A DNA stretch of 64,000 bases from CANHVK01 sp044232905 (lineage in GTDB: Bacteria > Bacteroidota > Bacteroidia > Flavobacteriales_D > Crocinitomicaceae), in the NCBI GenBank assembly GCA_044232905.1, contig JBIIKZ010000002.1, forward strand, positions 1 through 64,000, written 5' to 3'. Made by a program: the position numbers and the translations under genes. Shown here piece by piece: positions 52,876 to 61,639 of the stretch. Position 1 is the stretch's first letter. Each line of letters begins with the position of its first letter. The notes beneath the pieces were generated by a model, which was given only the letters and a program-made list of their open reading frames with translations, did no database searches and was not told the origin of the DNA.

Positions 52876-53667
52876 ATGAGTGCAAACATTACAATACGTT
52901 TAATCATTGCTGTCTATAAAAACACGACATTTCTAAAAAAAGTATTAGACTCGGTGGAACAACAATCCTATCGTAATTTCGTAGTATCGATTGTCGAAGA
53001 TGGAAATTCAGAGGTAATGCGCAATTTTGTGCAACAAATTAACTATTCCTTTTCGATTACACATTATACCCAAGAAGATATTGGTTTTCGAAAAAATAAA
53101 ATTCTAAACGTAGCGCTAAGAGAAGCTACTGAAGATCTTTGTGTTTTTATTGATGGTGATTGTGTTTTGCATCCAAGCTACCTAAAAACGTATGTGAAAT
53201 ACTTCGATCCAAATACGGTTTTATATGCTAAGCGGACCAATTTAGACAAAAAAACATCTAAAAAATTACTGGAATCAAATAACATTATTCCTTCAAAATG
53301 GGAAATGATTCTAAACGGAAGTACCCGTGTGGAAGATAGTTTCAGACTACCTTGTAAACCAGTGAAATTGAAGAAAAATCCGAATATCCTTGGATGTAAC
53401 ATGGCTATTCCGATGCATATAATTAAAACAGTAAACGGCTTTGATGAAGATTATGAAATCACCGGATACGGAGAGGATTGTGACATCGAATGGCGAATGA
53501 AAAAAGCAGGTTTTAAGTTCATCGATCTAAAATTTCATGTCATCCAATTTCACTTATACCACGAGCGACCAGAGCGTGAAGATCAAACAGCAATAAGTAG
53601 AAAAATGTATCACGAAAAAATGAAAGTAGGAGCAGTATTTTGTAAAAATGGTGTATTTAAATCCTAA
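52876..53667 (+). CDS. Glycosyltransferase family 2
   Basis: A 263-residue GT-A fold enzyme. It has the N-terminal LIIAVYKNTTFLKKVLDSV, the DxD-type metal motif FIDGDCVLHP, and the family block EITGYGEDCDIEWRMKKAG that resembles the ExoA/GT2 catalytic region. The acceptor is unknown. It begins 3 bases after the DUF4143-type stop and overlaps the convergent GT22-like gene by 4 bases. Confidence 0.88.
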   Translation: MSANITIRLIIAVYKNTTFLKKVLDSVEQQSYRNFVVSIVEDGNSEVMRNFVQQINYSFSITHYTQEDIGFRKNKILNVALREATEDLCVFIDGDCVLHPSYLKTYVKYFDPNTVLYAKRTNLDKKTSKKLLESNNIIPSKWEMILNGSTRVEDSFRLPCKPVKLKKNPNILGCNMAIPMHIIKTVNGFDEDYEITGYGEDCDIEWRMKKAGFKFIDLKFHVIQFHLYHERPEREDQTAISRKMYHEKMKVGAVFCKNGVFKS

Positions 53668-55121
53668 TTTTCGCGTTTCAAAACGTAAACTTTATACGTA
53701 TCCATAGGAGATACTAATTGCCTGAAAAATGTAATATTCCAAATGAAGGAATCCGAGGAAGTACACAAAATTTGTTTCTTCTTTAGTAAAGTAGGAATTC
53801 GATCCCCTGTCTTTACTGCTAATAATACATTTCCTTTTTCTCTTTTTTCAACATTTTTAAGGCAGGCATAATCTGTAACTTGAAGTACTTGTAAATTAGT
53901 GTGCCGATAAAAATGAATTCCTTCATATGGATTTTTCTCTAAATAATACAATTTAGTGGGTGTTTTGAAGGAAAAATAAATAGTTTTATACAAATCAAAA
54001 GTAGGATTTAATGGGCGAATAGCTTGAACTAATGAGAATAAAATATTGAAAACAAGATACACTACAACAAACCAATTAAATAATTTAATTTTTGTTAAGT
54101 CTATCTGATATTTTTCATCCACCAAGCGAATGCTTTCTATGAATAAAAAAGGTAAAACCATTAAAATCGGAAAGAAAAAACGAAGTTCTTTGTGCGCAAT
54201 AAAAAAATGAATGCCAAGAAAAGACACTAAACACCAAGTTAAAACATCCTTTGGTTTCCAAAAAACATAACACAAAATGGCCACAATATATACTAAACTA
54301 AATGGCGCTATTCCCATTTTATATGCTTCTGTAAAGTAAAAATTCCACGGTGATTCTCCGAAAAAAGATATACGATTTTGTACAATGTCATGATTAAAAA
54401 AATTCCAAAAATAATTCCAGGAAGAAATCGTAAAGGATTCATAAAAAAGACTATCTAAAAGAATTCCGAAAAGAAAAATAAGTACAAATCCTGCGCTTAC
54501 ATACAATACTATTTTTCTGCCAATTTTTTGAATCAATAGGCTCCAAGCAAATAATCCAAGTATCAAAAATATACTCTGACATCGAAATAAAAAGGAAAAT
54601 CCGAACAAACAACCAATCCAAATATATTTCAAAAAGTCGTTTTTATCTGTCTGTAAATAAACTACTAACGCAATAAAAAAAATGGCGCCTGACCAGTTTT
54701 CCGAACTAAATCTAACCGAATTGAAAATTAAAAACCAAGTCAAAAAGCTTAAAAAAGTAAACCATCGCTTTAGCTTTTCGTTGGTGATTTTCAAGGACAT
54801 ATATTGATGAAATTTTAACATCGAATAAAAAGCCAAATACGCAGACATTATTCGTAAAAAAAGGACAACGATAAATGGCGAAGTAATAGAAAAACAAGAG
54901 AATATTCGATAAATGATAATCGCAATTATTGGTTGAATTGTTGCGCGCATTTTTTCATGATACTCCCAAGGAAGATTCTCCGCTTGATTTAAATGCAATT
55001 TTAATCCCGCAAATTCTAAGAGTTGATAATGTTCATCTGCTTGATAATATCCCACTGAAAAAAATGCTGCGAGCATTAATAGAAGAAAACTCAATGAAAT
55101 AATATAAGATTTTCGAAACAA
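53664..55121 (-). CDS. GT22-type mannosyltransferase-like membrane glycosyltransferase
   Basis: A 485-residue membrane protein with 10 or more helices. The first extracytoplasmic loop has YYQADEHYQLLEFAG, with the acidic pair of GT-C enzymes. HKELRFFFPI near the middle is the hallmark HKExRF motif of GT22 (Alg9/PIG-B-like) enzymes. It transfers a sugar from a lipid-linked donor. In bacteria such genes decorate cell-surface glycans. The GT2 neighbour converges on it with a 4-base overlap, so the two are probably in a related pathway but separate transcripts. Confidence 0.87.
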   Translation of the reverse strand: MFRKSYIISLSFLLLMLAAFFSVGYYQADEHYQLLEFAGLKLHLNQAENLPWEYHEKMRATIQPIIAIIIYRIFSCFSITSPFIVVLFLRIMSAYLAFYSMLKFHQYMSLKITNEKLKRWFTFLSFLTWFLIFNSVRFSSENWSGAIFFIALVVYLQTDKNDFLKYIWIGCLFGFSFLFRCQSIFLILGLFAWSLLIQKIGRKIVLYVSAGFVLIFLFGILLDSLFYESFTISSWNYFWNFFNHDIVQNRISFFGESPWNFYFTEAYKMGIAPFSLVYIVAILCYVFWKPKDVLTWCLVSFLGIHFFIAHKELRFFFPILMVLPFLFIESIRLVDEKYQIDLTKIKLFNWFVVVYLVFNILFSLVQAIRPLNPTFDLYKTIYFSFKTPTKLYYLEKNPYEGIHFYRHTNLQVLQVTDYACLKNVEKREKGNVLLAVKTGDRIPTLLKKKQILCTSSDSFIWNITFFRQLVSPMDTYKVYVLKREN

Positions 55122-55259
55122 CTTTTCAGATATTTTACACTTAAAATTCTACTAATTTAAAGATATTATTTACATGTGGTTTATATTTATTCCTAGTTAC
55201 TGGGGTGCGTTCCACGGAAAGTTTTTACCTTTACAGCTACTTCATAAAAGCAATAAAGT

Positions 55260-56069
55260 ATGTCAAAATTTGATACCAAAGAAGATTTATTAGTTTCAAT
55301 TCAATTGTTGTTTAACAATATGAAAATCGGAAAACTAAGCGAAGAGGATATGGAAAAATTGGTGAATAGCACCCGCGAACTACACGAACGCACACTCATT
55401 CTTCGTTACAAAGCTTATGAACATAAAATTTATGGAGAAACTGCTACAGAAACTAAAGATGTAATACTTCCAGAACCTGTTCAAGATCACATACTTGTTG
55501 AGCCTGTCATTCCAAACATTGAACCTGAAAAGAAAGAAGTTGTTTTAGAAAAAAAACACGTCGAAACTCCTTCTTTTGATATGTCTTTTTCCTTGTTCGA
55601 CCAAATAGAGGAACCACAAAAAGAAGAAGAAATAATCCTACCAACCGAAATTAGCCTTGAAGAACCTGAACAAGAGATAGATGATTTTACAGTTTCGGAA
55701 TCCTTAGAAAGTGTTGAAATAATACCTACCCCACAAACAATTGCACCTATTACAGAAACATCTTCCACTCCAAAAGATCTGTTTGACAAAATGTTAGAAC
55801 AAGACAATTCACTTGGCGCAAAATTAATGTTCTCCAAAATTGAGTCGCTACAAACTGCTTTTGGTTTAAACGAAAAACTGCAAATTATTCGTGAATTATT
55901 TAAAGGTTCTAGCGAAGATTTTACACAAGCAATTCAAATATTGGATGTACAACCAAACTTTGAGCAAGCCAAAGCTATTTTAAGCAACTTCACATTAGAA
56001 TACGCTTGGGAATTAGATACACAAATTGCGATTGAATTCGTTCAAAAAATTGCGCGTAGATATGCGTAA
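55260..56069 (+). CDS. Conserved Bacteroidota protein with acidic linker (unknown)
   Basis: 269 residues. The N-terminal helices (residues 1-66) contain MSKFDTKEDLLVSIQLLFNN, then a Pro/Glu-rich linker (about 67-175), and a C-terminal helical domain (SLGAKLMFSKIESLQTAFG, KLQIIRELFKGSSEDFTQAI, FTLEYAWELDT). The C-terminal domain resembles a motif seen in other Bacteroidota proteins of unknown role. No membrane segment or signal peptide. It overlaps the M28 peptidase gene by 8 bases, so the pair is translationally coupled. Confidence 0.66.
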   Translation: MSKFDTKEDLLVSIQLLFNNMKIGKLSEEDMEKLVNSTRELHERTLILRYKAYEHKIYGETATETKDVILPEPVQDHILVEPVIPNIEPEKKEVVLEKKHVETPSFDMSFSLFDQIEEPQKEEEIILPTEISLEEPEQEIDDFTVSESLESVEIIPTPQTIAPITETSSTPKDLFDKMLEQDNSLGAKLMFSKIESLQTAFGLNEKLQIIRELFKGSSEDFTQAIQILDVQPNFEQAKAILSNFTLEYAWELDTQIAIEFVQKIARRYA

Positions 56070-57336
56070 ATGGTGTGTTGCATTTTGTTTTCTATTTCTA
56101 ATTCAAACACTATTTGCTCAATTAGAAGAAGCAAGAAGAATTACACAACATTTATGTTCTAAAGAACTTCAAGGAAGAGGATACGTCAACCATGGCGATT
56201 CCATTGCTGCACGTTTTTTAGAACAAGAATTCTCAAAAATTGGACTTCAAGTAATTCAAGGTCACGAATCTTATTTTCAGTCTTTTGCACATAAAACGGT
56301 AACGTTTCCAGGAGAAATGTCTGTAGTACTAAATAATGACACCCTTGTACCTGGTATAGACTTTATGGTAGATCCTAATTCTGGTTCCAGTAATGAAATA
56401 TGGAATTATCGAATTTTAACTATCGATGAATTATTTGATGTGGAATTAAAAAACAGATATCTAGATTCCAAACGAAAAATTGCTGCGAATATCACGGGTT
56501 GTGTAATCGATATTCGACATATTTCGGGAGATTCACTCAGAAAAATACGCTTAGAAATCATCCCTACTTTAGCACAACAACTTCACCTATTGGTGATTAC
56601 CGATGAAAAATTAACTTTTTCAGTTGGAAACGAACCCTACTCCTTCAGTTTAGTATATGTGAAAGGTCAAAAATTCACCAGTATTTCCTCGATAAAAACC
56701 CATATTCAATCCCGCTTTAACGAAAATTACCTTTCTTCCAATGTTATTGGAACAATTCCTGCCGTAAAAAAAACAAAAAAAACTATTGTAATTACTGCGC
56801 ATTATGATCATTTGGGGAAAATGGGGAAAAACACATACTTCCCTGGCGCTAATGACAATGCTTCTGGAGTGGCAATGCTTCTGGAACTTGCGCGCTATTA
56901 CACCAAAAATCCAACAAAATATAATCTAATATTTATTACTTTTGCAGGAGAAGAAGCTGGCTTAATCGGATCGTCTTATTTTGTACAATATCCATGGATA
57001 AAATTAGAAGACATACATTTCTTATTGAATCTTGACATCATGGGAAGTGGAGAAGAAGGAATCACGGTAGTAAATGCAACGAAACATCCAGAATCTTTTC
57101 AAAAATTGGTAGATATCAATACCCAAGAAAAGAATGTTCCACTAGTTAAATCTAGAGGTCCTGCAGCTAATTCCGATCATTACTGGTTTTCAGAACGAGG
57201 CGTACCTGCATTTTTCATCTACACCATGGGCCCAAACAAAAATTACCACGATATTTTTGACACCTACGAAAACCTAAGTTTTTCAAAGTTCATTCCTATT
57301 TCAGAATTACTAAAAAAATTCATTGGTGGATTGTAG
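56062..57336 (+). CDS. Exported M28-family zinc aminopeptidase
   Basis: 424 residues. The signal peptide ends TLFA|QL. The catalytic domain has the M28 ligands: His in TAHYDHLG, Asp in GANDNASG, Glu-Glu in AGEEAGLIGS, Asp in NLDIMG and His in KNYHDIFDT. A Bacteroidota-type insert precedes the catalytic core. It would trim peptides in the periplasm. The ATG at 56062 overlaps the previous stop; the longer frame is unnecessary. Confidence 0.9.
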   Translation: MRKWCVAFCFLFLIQTLFAQLEEARRITQHLCSKELQGRGYVNHGDSIAARFLEQEFSKIGLQVIQGHESYFQSFAHKTVTFPGEMSVVLNNDTLVPGIDFMVDPNSGSSNEIWNYRILTIDELFDVELKNRYLDSKRKIAANITGCVIDIRHISGDSLRKIRLEIIPTLAQQLHLLVITDEKLTFSVGNEPYSFSLVYVKGQKFTSISSIKTHIQSRFNENYLSSNVIGTIPAVKKTKKTIVITAHYDHLGKMGKNTYFPGANDNASGVAMLLELARYYTKNPTKYNLIFITFAGEEAGLIGSSYFVQYPWIKLEDIHFLLNLDIMGSGEEGITVVNATKHPESFQKLVDINTQEKNVPLVKSRGPAANSDHYWFSERGVPAFFIYTMGPNKNYHDIFDTYENLSFSKFIPISELLKKFIGGL

Positions 57337-58324
57337 ATCTATTTTCTTGAAATTAAAATATCCTTATACCAAAGAACAGGTATCATTTCATTGTCCCACT
57401 CAGCGTAATCGAAGTACTTTACTTTTTACTACCTTCTTTCTTCTTTCCGCTTTCTTCTTTTCTCTTTCAACTACTTACGCACAATCTACATTCTTTAAAC
57501 CTTCGGATACGCTAAACTGCAAACGAAGTATAGGAATTAATACCTTATACGCCGGAGTTTGGTCAAGTAGCCTTGTAATGCTGAATAATGCTTGGTATAA
57601 AGACTATCCAAAATCATCTTTTCACACCTTTAATGATGCAGGGGAATGGATGCAAATGGATAAATTCGGACATGCCTATACGAGTTACCAGATGAGTAAA
57701 TCGCTCACTTCCTTGTATCGATGGACAGGTATGAAACCAAAAAAGGCCATAATCGCAGGAACACTAATTACTTTAGGATATCAGGCATCCATAGAATATT
57801 TAGATGGTCGAAGTGCTGCTTGGGGATTTTCATGGAGTGATATTGCAGCTAATACAAGTGGCGGTTTATTGTTTGGTATCCAACAGTATTTTTGGAACCA
57901 ACAGTATATTCTTTTTAAAGAAAGTTATTCCAATAGCCCCTATGCAAAATTACGCCCAAACATTCTTGGAAACAATCTAGCTGAACGCTATTTAAAAGAT
58001 TATAATGGACAAACGTATTGGTTAAGTTTCGCACCGAAAAGTATTTTACCGAATGCTAAAATTCCAAATTGGTTACTGCTTTCTGTTGGATATAGTGTGG
58101 ATGCAAAAATAATCGGTGATAAAAACAGTTACATATCTTCAAATAATGAAACATACACCGCTTCTCGTGAGTTTCTTTTATCCTTAGATATTGACCTAAG
58201 TAAACTTCCGATTAAACGCAGATGGATTAAAAATATCTTGCGACCAATCAATGCAATAAAAATACCATTACCTACACTCCGATGGAAAAACGGAATCTGT
58301 TACGGACACGGAATGTACTTTTAG
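57323..58324 (+). CDS. DUF2279 family exported protein with no ATG start
   Basis: Up to 333 residues. The mature part (QSTFFKPSDTL ... DKFGHAYTSYQMSKSL ... IEYLDGRSAAWGFSWSDIAAN) matches DUF2279, a Bacteroidota envelope protein of unknown function. The signal peptide ends STTYA|QS. In this frame no ATG precedes the signal peptide. The region before it includes TTG at 57323 and 57347 and a TCGAAGT repeat at 57392-57416. The true start is therefore uncertain, and the repeat may have replaced the original one. Confidence 0.72.
   Translation: MVDCRSIFLKLKYPYTKEQVSFHCPTQRNRSTLLFTTFFLLSAFFFSLSTTYAQSTFFKPSDTLNCKRSIGINTLYAGVWSSSLVMLNNAWYKDYPKSSFHTFNDAGEWMQMDKFGHAYTSYQMSKSLTSLYRWTGMKPKKAIIAGTLITLGYQASIEYLDGRSAAWGFSWSDIAANTSGGLLFGIQQYFWNQQYILFKESYSNSPYAKLRPNILGNNLAERYLKDYNGQTYWLSFAPKSILPNAKIPNWLLLSVGYSVDAKIIGDKNSYISSNNETYTASREFLLSLDIDLSKLPIKRRWIKNILRPINAIKIPLPTLRWKNGICYGHGMYF
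57392..57416. repeat. Dispersed TCGAAGT-family repeat in the DUF2279 5' region
   Basis: TGTCCCACTCAGCGTAATCG (57392-57411) then AAGTAC. It is the same family as the copy at 62504-62529 and lies before the signal peptide of DUF2279. Confidence 0.72.
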
Positions 58325-58326
58325 TT

Positions 58327-58397
58327 ACGAGGTAAGAGTTAAGAGCGACGTTTGTAAACTTTACACGTAACTCGTCACACGTCTCTCATCACTTACT
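58327..58397. repeat. AGTGACGAG repeat patches, direct and inverted
   Basis: ACGAGGTAAGAGTTAAGAG and CGACG (58327-58350) are followed by inverted copies TAACTCGTCAC and CTCATCACTTA (58368-58395) in the gap between the DUF2279 and gatC stops. Facing copies could form a hairpin. Confidence 0.75.
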
Positions 58398-58679
58398 TAG
58401 TACTTTCGGAATTCTAAAGTAATCTGAATCGCGTTTAGGTGCATTTTTCAATGCTTCTTCGTGTGTTAGTGAATCTACCGCAATATCTTCACGAAGCACA
58501 TTTACCTCATCGGACATGAAAATTAATGGTTCAACACCTTCTGTATCTACTTCAGATAATTTATCCATAAACGTAATGATACGTTCCATATCTTCTTTGA
58601 TAGCTTGTTTGCCTTCTCCAGTAAATTCTAATCGTGCCAAATGAGCAATGTGATCAACTGTTTTTTCATCGATATGCAT
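58389..58679 (-). CDS. gatC: Aspartyl/glutamyl-tRNA amidotransferase subunit C
   Basis: 96 residues of the small GatC subunit. The family N terminus is HIDEKTVDHIAHLARLEFTGEG, with the conserved FMDKLSEVDTEGVEPL in the centre and PKRDSDYFRIPKVL at the end. It stabilises the GatAB amidase that makes Gln-tRNA and/or Asn-tRNA. GatA and GatB are not in the window. A -7 box (58697-58704) indicates its own promoter. Confidence 0.94.
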   Translation of the reverse strand: MHIDEKTVDHIAHLARLEFTGEGKQAIKEDMERIITFMDKLSEVDTEGVEPLIFMSDEVNVLREDIAVDSLTHEEALKNAPKRDSDYFRIPKVLSK

Positions 58680-58696
58680 AGGATCTTAATTTTTTA

Positions 58697-58704
58697 CAAA
58701 TATA
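58697..58704 (-). promoter_or_regulatory. -7 box (TATATTTG) for gatC
   Basis: TATATTTG on the minus strand, 17 bases before the gatC ATG at 58679. No convincing -33 TTTG. Confidence 0.45.
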
Positions 58705-58754
58705 ATTCGAATTTCGCTTTGTTCTAAACTTTTAAAAACCTTTCGGTTGTTCAA

Positions 58755-59495
58755 TTACGATTTAGTAAGTAATGCAGCATTAATCGTTTCAAAAGCGTTT
58801 AATTTCAAGTCTTCTAGTTCAGTATTGGTAACCGTAATTGCATCTATTATTGGGTGAACTACCACTTGCGCAGTTCCAGGTCGAGCAACACTTTGTTTCA
58901 CCGCTGGATCTTCGAGTAACTCATAATTATTCAAAAAAGTAATCGGAACGATTGGGACCTGATTATTCTTTGCCAAACGAAAAGCACCATCTTTGAAAAC
59001 CTGTAAAGCCGGAACGAGATGCTCTTTAATTCCTCCTTCTGGAAAAATAATAATGCTCCACCCTTGTTTTAGTGCTTGATCTGCCGCTTCCAAAGCTTTA
59101 TGGGCATTTCTACCTCCTTTATTACGATATACCGGAATATGTAATCGTTTGAAAAATGTCTTTACCAACGGAACTTTAAGTAATTCTGCTTTTCCTAAAA
59201 ACAAAAAAGGATGTTTTGGAAACAACAAATACATAAAAAGAATATCCAAAAACGAGGTGTGATTCGCAATAAAAACACATGGACCTTCTGGCACCGAAAA
59301 AGTAGTTTTAGGTTGAATACGATAACCAGTTAAAAAACAGAGTAATCGACACCAAAAAACAAATAACGGAAACGCTTTCTTCTTGGTTTTATCCTGCAAT
59401 AAAAACAGTAAAATCGGCACATAAAACATCAACAAGGTGACTAAAAACAATAGCACCAAATACCATTTGAAGAAAAAAGAGTAAACGTTTTTCAT
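58755..59495 (-). CDS. 1-acyl-sn-glycerol-3-phosphate acyltransferase-like protein (PlsC family)
   Basis: 246 residues. The N-terminal membrane helix precedes the acyltransferase motif NHTSFLDILF (HxxxxD) and FPEGGIKE. The spacing and the C-terminal domain match lysophospholipid acyltransferases. It acylates lysophosphatidic acid or a related lipid at the inner membrane. It belongs to a run with the M42 peptidase and DUF6495 genes, 29 bases after the peptidase stop. Confidence 0.91.
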   Translation of the reverse strand: MKNVYSFFFKWYLVLLFLVTLLMFYVPILLFLLQDKTKKKAFPLFVFWCRLLCFLTGYRIQPKTTFSVPEGPCVFIANHTSFLDILFMYLLFPKHPFLFLGKAELLKVPLVKTFFKRLHIPVYRNKGGRNAHKALEAADQALKQGWSIIIFPEGGIKEHLVPALQVFKDGAFRLAKNNQVPIVPITFLNNYELLEDPAVKQSVARPGTAQVVVHPIIDAITVTNTELEDLKLNAFETINAALLTKS

Positions 59496-59524
59496 TTATG
59501 GATGAAGAGATGGCATCAGTTGGC

Positions 59525-60577
59525 TTATTTAAAATCCCAATTATAGGTATCTAAATCCGTAACACACGCAGTCAATAAATCAATACTCGCCTGAATGTCG
59601 TCTTTGTTCGCCATTTCGATCACTTGATGTAAATGTCTTGTAGGTACAGAAACCGCTCCTGCAATAGATCCACCTTGGGTCATGCGTTGAATACCTGCTG
59701 TATCTGTCCCGCCTGCTGTTAAAATCTCAGGCTGCCATTTGATTTGATGTTTATCTGCAGTCTTTTTCATGTAATCCACCATACGGTAATCACAAATAGT
59801 AGAAGCATCCATGATTTTAATTGCTGTGCCTTCTCCTAATTTAGTAATCATCTCATGCTCTGCAGCTCCAGGTAAATCAAAAGCAATAGTTGTATCTAAA
59901 CCAAAACCAAAATCTGGATTAATTTTTAGAGAAGCTACATTGGCACCACGAATTCCTACCTCCTCTTGTACTGTAAATACCCCATAAATGTCATAAGGAA
60001 CATCCTTCCCTTTTAAGGTCTTGAACATCTCAATCAAAATGAAAACCGCTAAACGATTATCCAGAGATTTAGAATTCACACAATTCCCCATCTCAATGAA
60101 TTCACGCTCACGCGTAATTGGATCTCCGATTGATATGTTTTCCAATACTTCTTCTTTGGATAAACCAGTATCAATAAAATAATCGGTCAATTTAGCGACT
60201 TTATTACGCTCATCAGACGTCATTACGTGGATTGGTTTAGAAGCCATCACGCCGATAATATCTTTTTTACCGTGAATAATTACACGCTGTGCTGTCAATG
60301 TTTTTGGATCAAAACCACCTAAGGTAGTTACGCGAATAAAACCTTTATCGTCAATATGCGTTACCATGAATCCTATTTCATCCATGTGCGCACCAATCAT
60401 TACGCGCTTGTCTTCTTTCCCTTTTTTTACTGCGTAAACGTTTCCTAAATTATCGGTTGAAAGTTCGTCTACAAAACCTTCCAATTCTTTCATTACCAAG
60501 GCACGAACTTGTTGCTCAAATCCAGATGTGCCAGGTGTTTTACATATTTCTGCTAATAATTGTATATCTAATGCCAT
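59525..60577 (-). CDS. M42-family metallo-aminopeptidase
   Basis: 350 residues. The co-catalytic zinc ligands lie in MIGAHMDEIGFMV (His/Asp), the NCVNSKSLDNRLA Asp, TVQEEVGIRGANV (Glu-Glu), the FGLDTTIAFD Asp and PTRHLHQVIEMA (His). The pattern fits PepA/FrvX-like M42 peptidases of the cytosol, which are usually large oligomers. No signal peptide. It lies between DUF6495 and plsC genes in one unit. Confidence 0.93.
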   Translation of the reverse strand: MALDIQLLAEICKTPGTSGFEQQVRALVMKELEGFVDELSTDNLGNVYAVKKGKEDKRVMIGAHMDEIGFMVTHIDDKGFIRVTTLGGFDPKTLTAQRVIIHGKKDIIGVMASKPIHVMTSDERNKVAKLTDYFIDTGLSKEEVLENISIGDPITREREFIEMGNCVNSKSLDNRLAVFILIEMFKTLKGKDVPYDIYGVFTVQEEVGIRGANVASLKINPDFGFGLDTTIAFDLPGAAEHEMITKLGEGTAIKIMDASTICDYRMVDYMKKTADKHQIKWQPEILTAGGTDTAGIQRMTQGGSIAGAVSVPTRHLHQVIEMANKDDIQASIDLLTACVTDLDTYNWDFK

Positions 60578-60613
60578 GCGATTTATTTTTTTAGAAAGGT
60601 AAGAAATATTTTT

Positions 60614-61090
60614 TTAGTCAACCACCTCCAACAACAACTTCCAAAATTCGTTAGAAGATTTCACACATCCCTGCTCGATCATCTGATGAATTTCTTCTTC
60701 GCGTTGTTTCGTGTAGGCTTTTGTATGTTTAAAAAACCCAACTTGTTTTGGATGAATAGTTAAAGCTTCATGAATAGATTCAGGAGTTTCAAAAGTTACC
60801 CCATCTGTTTCTGTGTCTTTTTTTTGCAAGCCAATCATCTCTATGGTATCCTTCCCAAGATTAAACACCAAACAAGCATCTTTGCTACGATGCTCTAAAT
60901 AAGAAATATTTTCATATACCCGTTGAAGAACTTGATCACTAAACAGTCCAACTAAGTCTTGGGCCGTTTCAGGTGTATCACGATTCATTCGTTCCCACTC
61001 CTCTTTGTACACATGATTGATAATCAAAAACTGCTTTAACTCTTCTTCTAGATGAGTTAATTCTTCGGAGGTGAGCATTCTGTATTTCAT
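60614..61090 (-). CDS. DUF6495 family protein (unknown)
   Basis: 158 residues with MKYRMLTSEELTHLEEELKQFL, EEWERMNRDTPETAQDLVGLFSD and VYENISYLEHRSKDACLVF. This is the pattern of DUF6495 in Bacteroidota. No known function. Mostly helical, no membrane segment. It starts a run with the M42 peptidase and PlsC-like genes. Confidence 0.78.
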   Translation of the reverse strand: MKYRMLTSEELTHLEEELKQFLIINHVYKEEWERMNRDTPETAQDLVGLFSDQVLQRVYENISYLEHRSKDACLVFNLGKDTIEMIGLQKKDTETDGVTFETPESIHEALTIHPKQVGFFKHTKAYTKQREEEIHQMIEQGCVKSSNEFWKLLLEVVD

Positions 61091-61132
61091 AATATATTTT
61101 TGACAACTAAAAGTAAGGAGAATTTAAGAAAC

Positions 61133-61161
61133 AAAAAAGGCTACCTAGTGATAGATAGCCT
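61133..61161 (-). terminator. Rho-independent terminator after the TM2 gene
   Basis: On the minus strand AGGCTATCTA pairs with TAGGTAGCCT (61138-61161, one wobble, 4-base loop), followed by T6. It lies 20 bases past the TM2-gene stop. Confidence 0.85.
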
Positions 61162-61180
61162 AACATTGAACTAGAAAATA

Positions 61181-61555
61181 TTAGAAATTATAAGTCAAAA
61201 TATTGATTAAATCAACTAAATACCACAACCCGAATCCACCTAATGTTACTATAAACAGTAAATTCCAAATAGCAGGTTTATTATGATACCATCTATGTGC
61301 TGCAAGCCATCCTAAAAAAACAAATAAAATCAAAGTAAAAATCATGTCTTCGTCAGCTCTTGGAGTTAATGGAGGAACAGCTTTTTTTATCAATTTTCGA
61401 GATAATTTAATCTGCGAATTTTGAGGGTTTTGATGCGGAACAAGTTCCTCCGAATTGCAAACAATTTCTGATTCTGTAGAAACAGGAAAAGATGCATGTA
61501 CATTTCCAGCAAATAAAAATGCTGCTAAAAATAAAAGTAAAATGGTTTTTTTCAT
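61181..61555 (-). CDS. TM2-domain protein with signal peptide
   Basis: 124 residues. A signal peptide ends about NVHA|SF, then a polar segment, and two helices form the TM2 domain (IFTLILFVFLGWLAAHRWYH ... LGGFGLWYLVDLINIL). The conserved turn LGGFGLWYLVD is present. The function of the family is unknown. It is the one predicted signal peptidase I substrate here without Gln at +1. Confidence 0.84.
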   Translation of the reverse strand: MKKTILLLFLAAFLFAGNVHASFPVSTESEIVCNSEELVPHQNPQNSQIKLSRKLIKKAVPPLTPRADEDMIFTLILFVFLGWLAAHRWYHNKPAIWNLLFIVTLGGFGLWYLVDLINILTYNF

Positions 61556-61572
61556 GGGATAAATTTACATGT

Positions 61573-61580
61573 CAAAATTA
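61573..61580 (-). promoter_or_regulatory. Possible -7 box (TAATTTTG) for the TM2 gene
   Basis: TAATTTTG on the minus strand, 17 bases before the ATG. TTG lies only 16 bases further upstream, somewhat close for -33. Confidence 0.4.
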
Positions 61581-61639
61581 GAGAAATTAGATGATACAAC
61601 ACAGAAAGTATTTTGAATTATTTGCACTTTTGTATTCTA

